DNA from: a bacterium
Lineage (GTDB): Bacteria > Patescibacteriota > Patescibacteriia > 2-12-FULL-60-25
DNA length: 44,364 bases
Reading direction: 5' to 3'
Assembly: GCA_021806685.1 (NCBI GenBank)
Contig: JAJZQU010000002.1
Location: 1 to 44,364 of the forward strand
Position numbers and translations under genes: made by a program
In this document: positions 37,786 through 44,364 of the stretch, in pieces
Layout: every line of letters begins with the position of its first letter
Numbering within the stretch: the stretch's first letter is position 1
The notes under the pieces: generated by a model
The model's database searches: none
The model's input: the letters and a program-made list of their open reading frames with translations, nothing else
What the model was told of the DNA's origin: nothing

Positions 37786-40426
37786 ACTGGCCGATTTTTA
37801 TTTTCGCTAAATTCAAATCAGTAATTCCAAGGCCAAGAAAACGCATGAGCGTGTAAGCCGCTGCCCCATCCTTCATGTATATACGGCGGCATTTTATGGC
37901 ATCGACATACCAAGCCTCACCGTGCTGTTGCACCTGAAGCAGTATCCAGCCTTTTACCTTGTTGGCCATGCTGTTCGATGAGCAAATGCTGGTTGAACTT
38001 TTCAGTTCATCCACGGTCGCCACGCTCGGGATGGCAGCTAAATTTTGGTCAGTGATTCCCAAACCGAAATTTCGCATCATGCCATAAGCCACTGGCCCAT
38101 CCTTCATGTAATACCTCAAGCCAGTACCGGGATGGACATACCACGCCTCTCCGTGTTGTTGCACCTGTAACAAAATCCTACCTTTAAGGCCAACGGAACC
38201 TAAAAGACTTGGACTGGTCGACACTGCTGAGCTCGCAGAACAAGCCAGCTTTACATTGACTCCAACGGTTGCATTAAGAACTTTGACTGTGCCGACAACG
38301 GCTTTTGAATCGTCCACCACCAAGGTATCTGACTGCGTAACGCCATCAATTGATACTTTTATCCTTACCTGGTGCTTCCAAGAAGCATCCGAACTCACGA
38401 ACATGAACTTCACACCCTTGCAATCCTTGTAGTCAACGTCTACCACCGAATCGTTGTAGTCATACAAGGGATTATGCGGATCAATCGTCGCATCCTCAAA
38501 CGAATAGCGCCTTATTCCGTCTCCTCGATCTGTCCTGCGCACCCAATCAGTGCCCGTATGGCGTTCTGTTCCATTCGGATTAACGATATAGACATCATAT
38601 GTCAGCCGCGAACAGACATCACACCCGGCAGGAATCGGCGTCTGAGGAGTTGGCGTAGGTGTCGGCGTCGTGACTACCGGGGTTGGCTCGCCTGTTGTAC
38701 CGGTAGTTCCGGCAATATCATCATTCGTAATTGTGCAAGTCTTTTTATCACCTGAGAGAAGCGTGATATCTCCGTTTGCAGCACAATCCCCGCCCACCTT
38801 AACCGTATATCCCGGGAAAAAGTTCTCACTGACATTATAAGTTCCAGCACTTAAGGTGTAAGCGGTCCCCGGAGAACCGGCTCCTAACTTAGGGCTTCCG
38901 GCGACATCTCCCAAGCCGTTCGTTACGTGGACAATTGCATTGGAAACAGCTGCCTGGCCGCCATCGTTATTGATGACAACCTTGATAACATGAAGCGTTG
39001 CTTGGGGCGGAGTCCCTGATGGATTATCATCATTAATAACCCAACAGGTCTTATTGTCACCGGGAGCCAGAGAGATATGACCGTTAGCATCACAGTCCCC
39101 GCTAAAAGTAGTCGCATACCCGGAGTTTGCATTTTCACTCACGACATATGAACCAGCGGCAAGACTATAACCCATGCCCGGCGTATCAATCCCACTGGCC
39201 GGACTATTGGAAACGTCGGTCCAACCCATACCTCCAAAATTTTTGACATGCAGGGTAAAGGCAGAAGCTGTCGCCGTGCCACCGTCATTGTTCACGACAT
39301 GCTTAATGACATGCAGGGAGGCAAGAGAAGGGGCTGGTGGGACATATGGCGTTATATCATCGTTCGTAATCACACAAGTTTTGTTATTGCCTGAGGCTAA
39401 AGTGATATGGCCACTGGAATCACAATCACCGCTAAAGCTTTGCGTGTATCCGGAATTCACGTCTTCGCTTACCACGTAAGTGCCTGCGACAAGACTGTAA
39501 GCAGTTCCGGGTGATTCAACACCGATTGCCGGACTCCCAACTACATCATTTGATCCCATGCCACCTGAGCTTTTGACGTGCAGGGTGAAGGAAGAAGCTG
39601 CTGCTGTGCCGCCGTCATTGTTTACGACATGCTTAATGACATGCAAGGTGGCAGGAGTCGGGGTCGGTTGGTTGCAGACCGGAACGGCTATGGAATCAGA
39701 TGAGGCCATGGAAACTATCCCTGTCCCAAAAGTTAATGCCCTCCCAACCCAATGGACTCCGTCCTGGACATTAATATTGCTACGGGAAAAGACTGTCCCG
39801 ACAAACGTTGATGATCCGCCGAAGACTGAGGTGGCGCCAAAGGTTGACGGGAGCCAAAAAACATCGCAGGCTGAAGCATTATTCTTCAACGTGACAACAG
39901 AGTTGGGAGCAGTTATTAACGGAGCCCCACCGAACCGGAAGATGTAAGTGCCTTGCCCGTCAAGGGTAATCCCCGCTGATCCGATAGTCACGTTCATAAC
40001 GGCCATGCTCGTGCAATATATCCCTGGCGGAAAAACTCCCGCTCCGCTCCCGACATCCTGCGCGGATAAGTCGACAGAGGTGCCAACCGGAGGAAAGGTG
40101 ACTGCACAGGGAAAATTTGAATAATCCCTTAGAGCAACTTCCGCCGTTTGTCCATCCGTTGTTGCCTGGTTATAGATACTGTCAGCCACATGCGTTGCAC
40201 CGCTTACCATTGGCATGGCCGATGTCCCGGTTGTTGTTGTATAGCCAAAATCTCCTGTTAAAACCGGCCCTGGGTTGCCATTGCGATTATAGGTGTTCGT
40301 CAGGATGGCAAATGGTTCGGCTGCCCCAAGCGACGGTACGGCAGTCGCATTAGCGATAGGTGCTACCAAGAGGACAAACAACAAAAATGGAACGAATCTC
40401 ATCTTAAGGGACAATTTCATATTCAT
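37784..40426 (-). CDS. large secreted DUF3494 (ice-binding-like) surface protein
   Basis: The 880-residue protein is modular. After a signal peptide (VPFLLFVLLVAPIANA) comes a DUF3494 domain (about 28-245; AEPFAILTNTYNRNGNPGP, QDVGSGAGVFPPGIYCTSMA, GQGTYIFRFGGAPLITAPNS, VFGGSSTFVGTVFSRSNIN), the fold of ice-binding proteins, also used as an adhesin. Three repeats of about 105-110 residues follow, each starting LHVIKHVVNNDGG-like and ending CVITNDD-like, of the prealbumin-like type. A Pro/Thr linker and a Cys-bearing beta domain come next. The end has two copies of an envelope motif (ILLQVQQHGEAWYV ... RYYMKDG). The motif also appears in the L,D-transpeptidase. It is probably a cell-surface or adhesive protein; ice binding is not implied. 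Confidence 0.9.
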   Translation of the reverse strand: MNMKLSLKMRFVPFLLFVLLVAPIANATAVPSLGAAEPFAILTNTYNRNGNPGPVLTGDFGYTTTTGTSAMPMVSGATHVADSIYNQATTDGQTAEVALRDYSNFPCAVTFPPVGTSVDLSAQDVGSGAGVFPPGIYCTSMAVMNVTIGSAGITLDGQGTYIFRFGGAPLITAPNSVVTLKNNASACDVFWLPSTFGATSVFGGSSTFVGTVFSRSNINVQDGVHWVGRALTFGTGIVSMASSDSIAVPVCNQPTPTPATLHVIKHVVNNDGGTAAASSFTLHVKSSGGMGSNDVVGSPAIGVESPGTAYSLVAGTYVVSEDVNSGYTQSFSGDCDSSGHITLASGNNKTCVITNDDITPYVPPAPSLASLHVIKHVVNNDGGTATASAFTLHVKNFGGMGWTDVSNSPASGIDTPGMGYSLAAGSYVVSENANSGYATTFSGDCDANGHISLAPGDNKTCWVINDDNPSGTPPQATLHVIKVVINNDGGQAAVSNAIVHVTNGLGDVAGSPKLGAGSPGTAYTLSAGTYNVSENFFPGYTVKVGGDCAANGDITLLSGDKKTCTITNDDIAGTTGTTGEPTPVVTTPTPTPTPQTPIPAGCDVCSRLTYDVYIVNPNGTERHTGTDWVRRTDRGDGIRRYSFEDATIDPHNPLYDYNDSVVDVDYKDCKGVKFMFVSSDASWKHQVRIKVSIDGVTQSDTLVVDDSKAVVGTVKVLNATVGVNVKLACSASSAVSTSPSLLGSVGLKGRILLQVQQHGEAWYVHPGTGLRYYMKDGPVAYGMMRNFGLGITDQNLAAIPSVATVDELKSSTSICSSNSMANKVKGWILLQVQQHGEAWYVDAIKCRRIYMKDGAAAYTLMRFLGLGITDLNLAKIKIGQ
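38700..39651 (-). repeat. three tandem prealbumin-like coding repeats
   Basis: The gene holds three near-identical segments of roughly 325 bases. The near-repeat around position 38960, 39283 and 39610 (GCCATCGTTATTGATGAC, GCCACCGTCATTGTTCAC, GCCGCCGTCATTGTTTAC) shows the period. Repeats 1 and 2 are more alike than either is to the third, which suggests a recent duplication. Boundaries are approximate. Confidence 0.8.
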
Positions 40427-40447
40427 TAAAAGATAGTTAATACGAGC

Positions 40448-40456
40448 ATATTAGCA
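40448..40456 (-). promoter_or_regulatory. extended -10 promoter TGCTAATAT of the surface protein
   Basis: It lies about 22 bases upstream of the ATG at 40426. It is divergent from the promoter of the next gene, within 60 bases of intergenic DNA. Confidence 0.6.
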
Positions 40457-40468
40457 CAAACCTCTAAT

Positions 40469-40477
40469 TGGTATAAA
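40469..40477 (+). promoter_or_regulatory. extended -10 promoter TGGTATAAA
   Basis: It ends 8 bases before the ATG at 40486, giving a leaderless transcript. A second TATAAT at 40479-40484 is too close to the ATG to be the main box. Confidence 0.6.
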
Positions 40478-40485
40478 CTATAATC

Positions 40486-41097
40486 ATGTTTGACCTCACA
40501 AAAGAGGAACTGCATTTGTTGCGCAGCTTAAACTCCCCTTCCAAAATCCAAGACTATTTGGACCAGATCCCCATTAACCACGAACCAGAAGGTGACACGT
40601 GCTTGTCGCCGCGCTGCGTGATCCAAGAACGCCGCGCACATTGCATCGAGGGCGCCATGTTGGCAGCTTTGGCTTTTCGTCTCCATGGCCAGCAGCCATT
40701 GGTCCTGGATCTGATGAGCTGTAAGCGCGACTTTGATCATGTTGTCGCTTTATTCAAACGAAATGGATGCTGGGGCGCGGTCTCAAAGACAAACCACGCT
40801 GTCCTACGTTACCGCGAACCTGTTTATCGGACATTGCGCGAACTGGTGCTCTCTTATTTTCACGAGTATTTCGACGACTTTGGATACAAGACTTTACGCA
40901 GTTATTCTTTGCCCATCAACCTCTCGCGCTTTGATGAGTACAACTGGGCGACAAACGAAGAAGATAACTGGTTCATTGCCGAACATCTGGCCGATGTCAG
41001 ACATATCCCTCTCCTCACGCGATCACAAATTTCTACACTGCGTAAAGCCCATCCGACTGAAATAAAGGCAGGTGAAATCATCGAATGGGAAGTCTAG
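40486..41097 (+). CDS. conserved protein, transglutaminase-like by pattern
   Basis: This 203-residue protein is not confidently assigned. The pattern RRAHCIEGAMLAALAFRLHG has a Cys at a helix start as in papain-like transglutaminase folds. It is followed by KRDFDHVVALFKRNGCWGAV, where His would be the second catalytic residue, and then SKTNHAVLRYREPVYRTLRE. The motif 'DHVVALF...GCWGAVSKTNH' recurs in a family of bacterial proteins of unknown function. A cysteine-peptidase-like activity is a possibility, not a conclusion. It is soluble, with no signal sequence, and leaderless. Confidence 0.7.
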   Translation: MFDLTKEELHLLRSLNSPSKIQDYLDQIPINHEPEGDTCLSPRCVIQERRAHCIEGAMLAALAFRLHGQQPLVLDLMSCKRDFDHVVALFKRNGCWGAVSKTNHAVLRYREPVYRTLRELVLSYFHEYFDDFGYKTLRSYSLPINLSRFDEYNWATNEEDNWFIAEHLADVRHIPLLTRSQISTLRKAHPTEIKAGEIIEWEV

Positions 41098-41155
41098 AGC
41101 TTGTCAACGTCCAATCCTATCTTAAATAGTCAATTTAGAGTACACTGTCAGGCGT

Positions 41156-42388
41156 ATGACAAACGTTACGCAACTCGAACCAGGATTCTACGGATTGGGT
41201 ATTGCACCCAAACTATTGGAAGTCTTATGGAAGCTCAAATTCAAAACTCCGACACCCATCCAGTTTAAATCGATTCCCATTGCCATTGAGGGCAAAGATA
41301 TCATTGGCGTAGCTCAAACCGGCACTGGCAAGACACTGGCTTTTGGCATCCCGCTTATCCAACGCTTAGCCCAAACCAAAGGCCGCGGCTTGGTGATCCT
41401 GCCGACACGCGAGCTTGCCTTGCAGGCTGAAGAGGTCTTTCGATCGATCGGCATAGGCATTGGCCTGCGCACAGCTGTCCTGATTGGCGGAGCTTCGATG
41501 CATATGCAACACGAAGCCTTAAAGAGAAAACCGCATGTTATTATCGCTACGCCCGGTCGGCTGTTGGACCACATGGAACAAAGGACCGTAAACTTGGGAG
41601 ATGTCCGTGTGTTAGTTTTGGACGAAGCCGATCGCATGTTAGACATGGGCTTTGCCCCGCAAATTAAAAAGATATTGCAAGCTCTCCCCCGCGACAAGCA
41701 GACCATGCTGTTTTCCGCCACTATGCCGCCAAACATAGTCAAGCTAGCCAGTACTTACATGAAGCTGCCGGTCCAGATAGAAATCGCCAGGCCAGGCACC
41801 ATGGCCGAAAAAGTGACCCAAGAGCTTTATGTGGTTAATAAGGAGGATAAGATTCGCCTGCTCGACAGAATCTTGGATGATCACCGCGGGTCTGTGCTGG
41901 TTTTTACGCGCACTAAACACGGCGCTAAAAAAGTTGCTAAGTCAGTACGCGACATGGGGCATCCTTCGGCCGAAATCCATTCCAATCGCTCACTGGCCCA
42001 ACGGCGCGAGGCACTGGATGGTTTTAAGAACGGCAAATACAGAGTGCTGGTAGCTACTGACATCGCGGCGCGTGGTTTGGACGTCAAAAACATTGAGCTT
42101 GTGATTAACTATGATTTACCTGACCAGGCAGAAGATTATGTGCACCGCATAGGGCGCACTGGCAGGGCCGGGCAAGCAGGCCATGCCATATCCATGGCTA
42201 CACGCGACCAAAGGAAAGAAGTTGAAATGATAGAAAGGCTGACCCGATCCCATTTACCAGTTTCCAAATCACCCGAACTGCCAGCTGCCCGCCCTGCCTC
42301 CCACGCCCCATCCTTAAGGCAAGGTGGATACGGACGGCCTTCCTCACATCGGACACCACCCAAACATTTCCACCGAAGGCGAAGATAA
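41156..42388 (+). CDS. DEAD-box RNA helicase (RhlE-like)
   Basis: The 410-residue helicase unwinds short RNA duplexes during ribosome assembly and mRNA decay. Motifs are complete: Q motif FKTPTPIQ near 36, Walker A AQTGTGKT near 57, PTRELALQ, TPGRLLDHM, DEAD box VLDEADRMLDMGF near 160, LFSATMP near 190, then ARGLDVKN and HRIGRTGRAG in the second RecA domain. A short basic tail (SHRTPPKHFHRRRR) ends the protein and probably binds RNA. It is slightly shorter than RhlE of proteobacteria. No Shine-Dalgarno sequence is visible. Confidence 0.95.
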   Translation: MTNVTQLEPGFYGLGIAPKLLEVLWKLKFKTPTPIQFKSIPIAIEGKDIIGVAQTGTGKTLAFGIPLIQRLAQTKGRGLVILPTRELALQAEEVFRSIGIGIGLRTAVLIGGASMHMQHEALKRKPHVIIATPGRLLDHMEQRTVNLGDVRVLVLDEADRMLDMGFAPQIKKILQALPRDKQTMLFSATMPPNIVKLASTYMKLPVQIEIARPGTMAEKVTQELYVVNKEDKIRLLDRILDDHRGSVLVFTRTKHGAKKVAKSVRDMGHPSAEIHSNRSLAQRREALDGFKNGKYRVLVATDIAARGLDVKNIELVINYDLPDQAEDYVHRIGRTGRAGQAGHAISMATRDQRKEVEMIERLTRSHLPVSKSPELPAARPASHAPSLRQGGYGRPSSHRTPPKHFHRRRR

Positions 42389-42417
42389 CAAGCACACAAG
42401 ACTACACTCCAAAAATG

Positions 42418-42426
42418 TGGTAAAAT
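42418..42426 (+). promoter_or_regulatory. extended -10 promoter TGGTAAAAT
   Basis: The box lies 15 bases upstream of the ATG at 42442 and gives a leader of about 9 bases. Confidence 0.6.
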
Positions 42427-42441
42427 ATTTTTGGTAGTTGT

Positions 42442-43794
42442 ATGCCCACGTCCCATCAACACAATCATTTATCAAAATGCGCCTACGTCGTTTCAGTGAA
42501 CATGGGTTATGGCCATGAACGCGCGGCTTATGGCTTAAAAGAAATTGCCCACGGTGGAATAATTACGGCTAATGATTACCCAGGGATCCCAAAGAAGGAT
42601 AAAAAACTTTGGGTACAAAGCCGTAAAGGTTATGAAGCGATCTCACGGTTAAAACCCATCCCCATCATAGGCGACGTGGCGTTTGCAATAATGGACAAAA
42701 TCCAGAAGATACCTGATTTTTACCCGCGCCGAGACCTTTCCAAAGAAACTTACCAGGTCATGCAAACTTATTACATGATCGAGCACCTCCACTTGTGCAA
42801 AGACCTGATAGATAAGTTGGCTAAAAAACCCCTACCTCTTGTTTGTACTTTCTTTATCCCGGCGTTTGCAGCCGAAGTCTTTGAATATCCAGGGGATATT
42901 TACTGTGTCCTGTGTGATGCCGATGTCTCCAGAGCCTGGGTGGCTAAGGACCCCAAAAAGAGCCGCATTAAATACTTTGCGCCTAATGGCAGGATTGTTG
43001 AGAGGCTTAAGTTATACGGTGTACGCGAGGAGAACATATATCTGACCGGCTTTCCCCTGCCTAAAGAAGCCATTGGTGACTTAACTGGCAACATTATCCG
43101 CAAAGACATGATGTCACGTTTTTGCAACTTGGATCCAAATGGCATTTTCTTGAAGAAGTATCAACGCGTTATCCAAAGCGAACTTGGTTCAAATACCTGT
43201 GAGATTAAACGCGACCATCCTTTGACAGTCATGTTTACGGTCGGTGGAGCTGGCGCCCAAAAACAATTAGGAATTGACATCCTATCCAGCTTAAAGCGGA
43301 TTTTGGTGCGCGACGGCCTGCGGTTAAGGTTGGTGGCCGGTACAAAAAAGGAAATTGCTGAAAACTTTTATTCAGCTGTCAAAAAATTAAAGATAACAAG
43401 CCTTTTGGGCAAGAAGCTTTTCATTGACTACCATGCTGATAGGCCAACTTATTTCCGTGAGTTCACCAAACAACTGCGCAAGACGGATATTCTTTGGACA
43501 AAGCCCAGTGAAATGTCTTTTTATTGCGGCATGGGTTTGCCCATTATCATGGCGCCGACCATCGGGTCGCAGGAGGACTTTAACCGCACCTGGCTGATGT
43601 ACATCGGCGCAGGCATTGACCAGGGTGATCCCAAGTATACCAACGAATGGCTTTTTGACTGGATAGCCAGCGGCGGTATTGCCCGCGCTGCCTGGAACGG
43701 CTACATGGAAGCTCCCCAACACGGCGCTTACCGCATTGAAGGCATCATCACAGGTACCAGGATGGACGTGGAAACGCTGCCCATGATCGTATAG
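42442..43794 (+). CDS. GT-B fold glycosyltransferase, MGDG-synthase-like
   Basis: This 450-residue protein has a GT-B architecture. The N-terminal domain starts CAYVVSVNMGYGHERAAYGL, the GxGHxxAA motif of diacylglycerol glucosyl- and galactosyltransferases and MurG-like enzymes. The C-terminal domain has MFTVGGAGAQ, RLRLVAGTKKEIAENF, and KPSEMSFYCGMGLPIIMAPT followed by GSQEDFNRTWL. This is the nucleotide-sugar binding region of the family. It may make glycolipids or another glycan. The insertion between the halves is longer than usual. It has its own promoter and terminator. Confidence 0.75.
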   Translation: MPTSHQHNHLSKCAYVVSVNMGYGHERAAYGLKEIAHGGIITANDYPGIPKKDKKLWVQSRKGYEAISRLKPIPIIGDVAFAIMDKIQKIPDFYPRRDLSKETYQVMQTYYMIEHLHLCKDLIDKLAKKPLPLVCTFFIPAFAAEVFEYPGDIYCVLCDADVSRAWVAKDPKKSRIKYFAPNGRIVERLKLYGVREENIYLTGFPLPKEAIGDLTGNIIRKDMMSRFCNLDPNGIFLKKYQRVIQSELGSNTCEIKRDHPLTVMFTVGGAGAQKQLGIDILSSLKRILVRDGLRLRLVAGTKKEIAENFYSAVKKLKITSLLGKKLFIDYHADRPTYFREFTKQLRKTDILWTKPSEMSFYCGMGLPIIMAPTIGSQEDFNRTWLMYIGAGIDQGDPKYTNEWLFDWIASGGIARAAWNGYMEAPQHGAYRIEGIITGTRMDVETLPMIV

Positions 43795-43810
43795 AAGTAT
43801 TGTTTTAAAT

Positions 43811-43843
43811 AAAAAGACGTCCCGTAAAAGACGTCTTTTTTTA
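43811..43843. terminator. intrinsic terminator, GACGTC type
   Basis: AAAAAGACGT and ACGTCTTTTT form a 10-base stem with a 10-base loop, flanked by T-runs. It ends the glycosyltransferase gene. Confidence 0.88.
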
Positions 43844-43851
43844 TTCTATCC

Positions 43852-43880
43852 TTGACTCTCAGGTTATCCTATGATAAATC
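43852..43880 (+). promoter_or_regulatory. promoter TTGACT-17-TAAATC
   Basis: A -35 TTGACT (43852-43857) is followed at 17 bases by TAAATC (43875-43880). It lies right after the terminator and drives the ribbon-helix-helix-like gene, with a leader of about 30 bases. Confidence 0.55.
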
Positions 43881-43917
43881 GTGCAAGCGAAGTCCAACCA
43901 AAGTCAGGAGGAATACC

Positions 43918-44139
43918 ATGAACAAGCAAGGTGGAAACGCTCCTTCAGTCGACCCCAACCATCCGGGCTATAAGGTCATCTGCATCTCCATCTACGACGG
44001 TGACCTGGCCAACCTCGACGAGGTTGTCGCCCAACTCAAGGCACGGGGTGCGACACGAGCCTCACGCAGCGGGCTGATCCGTTATGCGCTGAGCAGGGTC
44101 AATATCAACTCCGCCTTCCAGGCGCTCTCGAATACCTAG
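43918..44139 (+). CDS. small ribbon-helix-helix-like protein
   Basis: This 73-residue protein has a short strand (KVICISIYDG) followed by two helices (LANLDEVVAQLKARGA, RASRSGLIRYALSRVNI). That is the arrangement of CopG/Arc-type ribbon-helix-helix DNA-binding domains, including the 'SRSGLIRYAL' helix typical of the second helix. It would bind DNA as a dimer and repress. It has a very strong AGGAGG Shine-Dalgarno 7 bases before the ATG and GC-rich codons. No target is evident. Confidence 0.65.
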   Translation: MNKQGGNAPSVDPNHPGYKVICISIYDGDLANLDEVVAQLKARGATRASRSGLIRYALSRVNINSAFQALSNT

Positions 44140-44146
44140 ACCTCTT

Positions 44147-44177
44147 CCCGCCTCTGAACGACGGGTTATTTTTTATA
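44147..44177 (+). terminator. weak hairpin with T-tract
   Basis: CCCG and CGGG pair around an 11-base loop, followed by TTATTTTTT. It could terminate the small gene upstream; the stem is short. Confidence 0.5.
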
Positions 44178-44192
44178 AAGCGAAGACGCACA

Positions 44193-44201
44193 TGTTATAC
44201 T
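44193..44201 (+). promoter_or_regulatory. extended -10 promoter TGTTATACT, leaderless
   Basis: It ends 6 bases before the ATG at 44208, placing the transcript start at the start codon. Confidence 0.7.
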
Positions 44202-44207
44202 ATATAC

Positions 44208-44364
44208 ATGGACGAAACGCATAACCATACCAATCATCATGCGGGGCATGACATGCATAAAATGCCTACCCGCCAGAGCCATGGCGACGGAGGGAGCCAC
44301 ATGAGCCATGAGGCTGCCATGACCAATCCGCAGATGGCTAAAGAGATGGAAGCTGACATGCGAC
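44208..44364 (+). CDS. start of a copper/heavy-metal P-type ATPase (cut by window edge)
   Basis: The visible 52 residues form the His/Met-rich N-terminus seen in CopB-like and related P-type ATPases: MDETHNHTNHHAGHDMHKMP, then SHMSHEAAMTNPQMAKEMEA. The end (KEMEADMR) is where such proteins enter the first transmembrane helices. Those proteins export copper or another soft metal using ATP. The catalytic core is outside the window, so the assignment rests on this N-terminus. It is transcribed leaderless. Confidence 0.72.
   Translation, partial: MDETHNHTNHHAGHDMHKMPTRQSHGDGGSHMSHEAAMTNPQMAKEMEADMR

Noticed and set aside
38700-39651. CRISPR-like or satellite array
   Set aside because: The repeats are coding, long and in frame, and belong to a modular surface protein. 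There are no short spacers.
37784-40426. Ice binding as the function of the DUF3494 protein
   Set aside because: The domain is shared with adhesins and many non-polar bacteria; nothing here points to cold adaptation.

Overview
The window looks like a piece of chromosome from a candidate phyla radiation bacterium (Patescibacteria, probably a parcubacterial lineage). This is an inference from content. The signs are an L,D-transpeptidase and a surface protein that share a short 'AWYV..RxYM' envelope motif, many small single-pass membrane proteins of unknown function, tightly packed genes, and start codons that often sit only 5-20 bases from an extended -10 promoter. No gap between genes exceeds 300 bases. 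There is no CRISPR array, phage module, insertion sequence or rRNA. One tRNA (Trp, CCA) is present.

Layout. 1-3640 (minus): a membrane protein, tgt and a UvrD-type helicase cut by the left edge. 3765-7873: a small membrane protein, a secreted GH5 glycoside hydrolase, queH, an L,D-transpeptidase (minus) and an MFS transporter. 7891-8753 (minus): a probable Panacea-type toxin-antitoxin pair. 8859-13275: a DUF3761 protein, then minus-strand membrane or secreted proteins (carboxypeptidase-regulatory-like domains, a coiled-coil protein, a large beta-propeller-like protein). 13372-19364 (minus): an ECF sigma factor, a membrane protein that may be its anti-sigma, two related DUF5666-like proteins and a complete MacA/MacB-type efflux system. 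19407-20525: cyclopropane fatty acid synthase. 20668-24536: two GC-rich genes, a divergent PurH and a deoxyhypusine-synthase-like protein with a long extra N-terminus, on either side of a small secreted helical protein. 24666-29347 (minus): a secreted protein, then an operon of beta-propeller protein, polysaccharide deacetylase and sorbosone-dehydrogenase-like protein. 29415-32362: small genes, including a VF530-family protein and several GC-rich orphans. 32521-33849 (minus): grpB-like, GIY-YIG and CYTH-like genes. 33967-37727: tRNA-Trp, a membrane protein, a HIT protein, a phosphoribosyltransferase-like protein, engB and two orphans. 37784-44364: a DUF3494 surface protein, a DEAD-box helicase, a GT-B glycosyltransferase, a small ribbon-helix-helix-like protein and the start of a metal-transporting P-type ATPase.

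Two expression styles coexist. Most genes have an extended -10 box (TGnTATAAT-like) almost touching the ATG and no Shine-Dalgarno sequence. A second set (purH, the deoxyhypusine-synthase-like gene and six small orphans) has higher GC, a strong Shine-Dalgarno sequence, leaders of tens of bases and, in several cases, TTGAC-type -35 boxes. The second set may have a different origin or a different mode of translation.

The points most worth following are a Tgt whose zinc site is gone, with a fragment of a dispersed genomic repeat lying in its place; the deoxyhypusine-synthase-like enzyme in a bacterium; the two expression classes; the sigma-factor/efflux locus; and the envelope motif shared between the transpeptidase and the DUF3494 surface protein.
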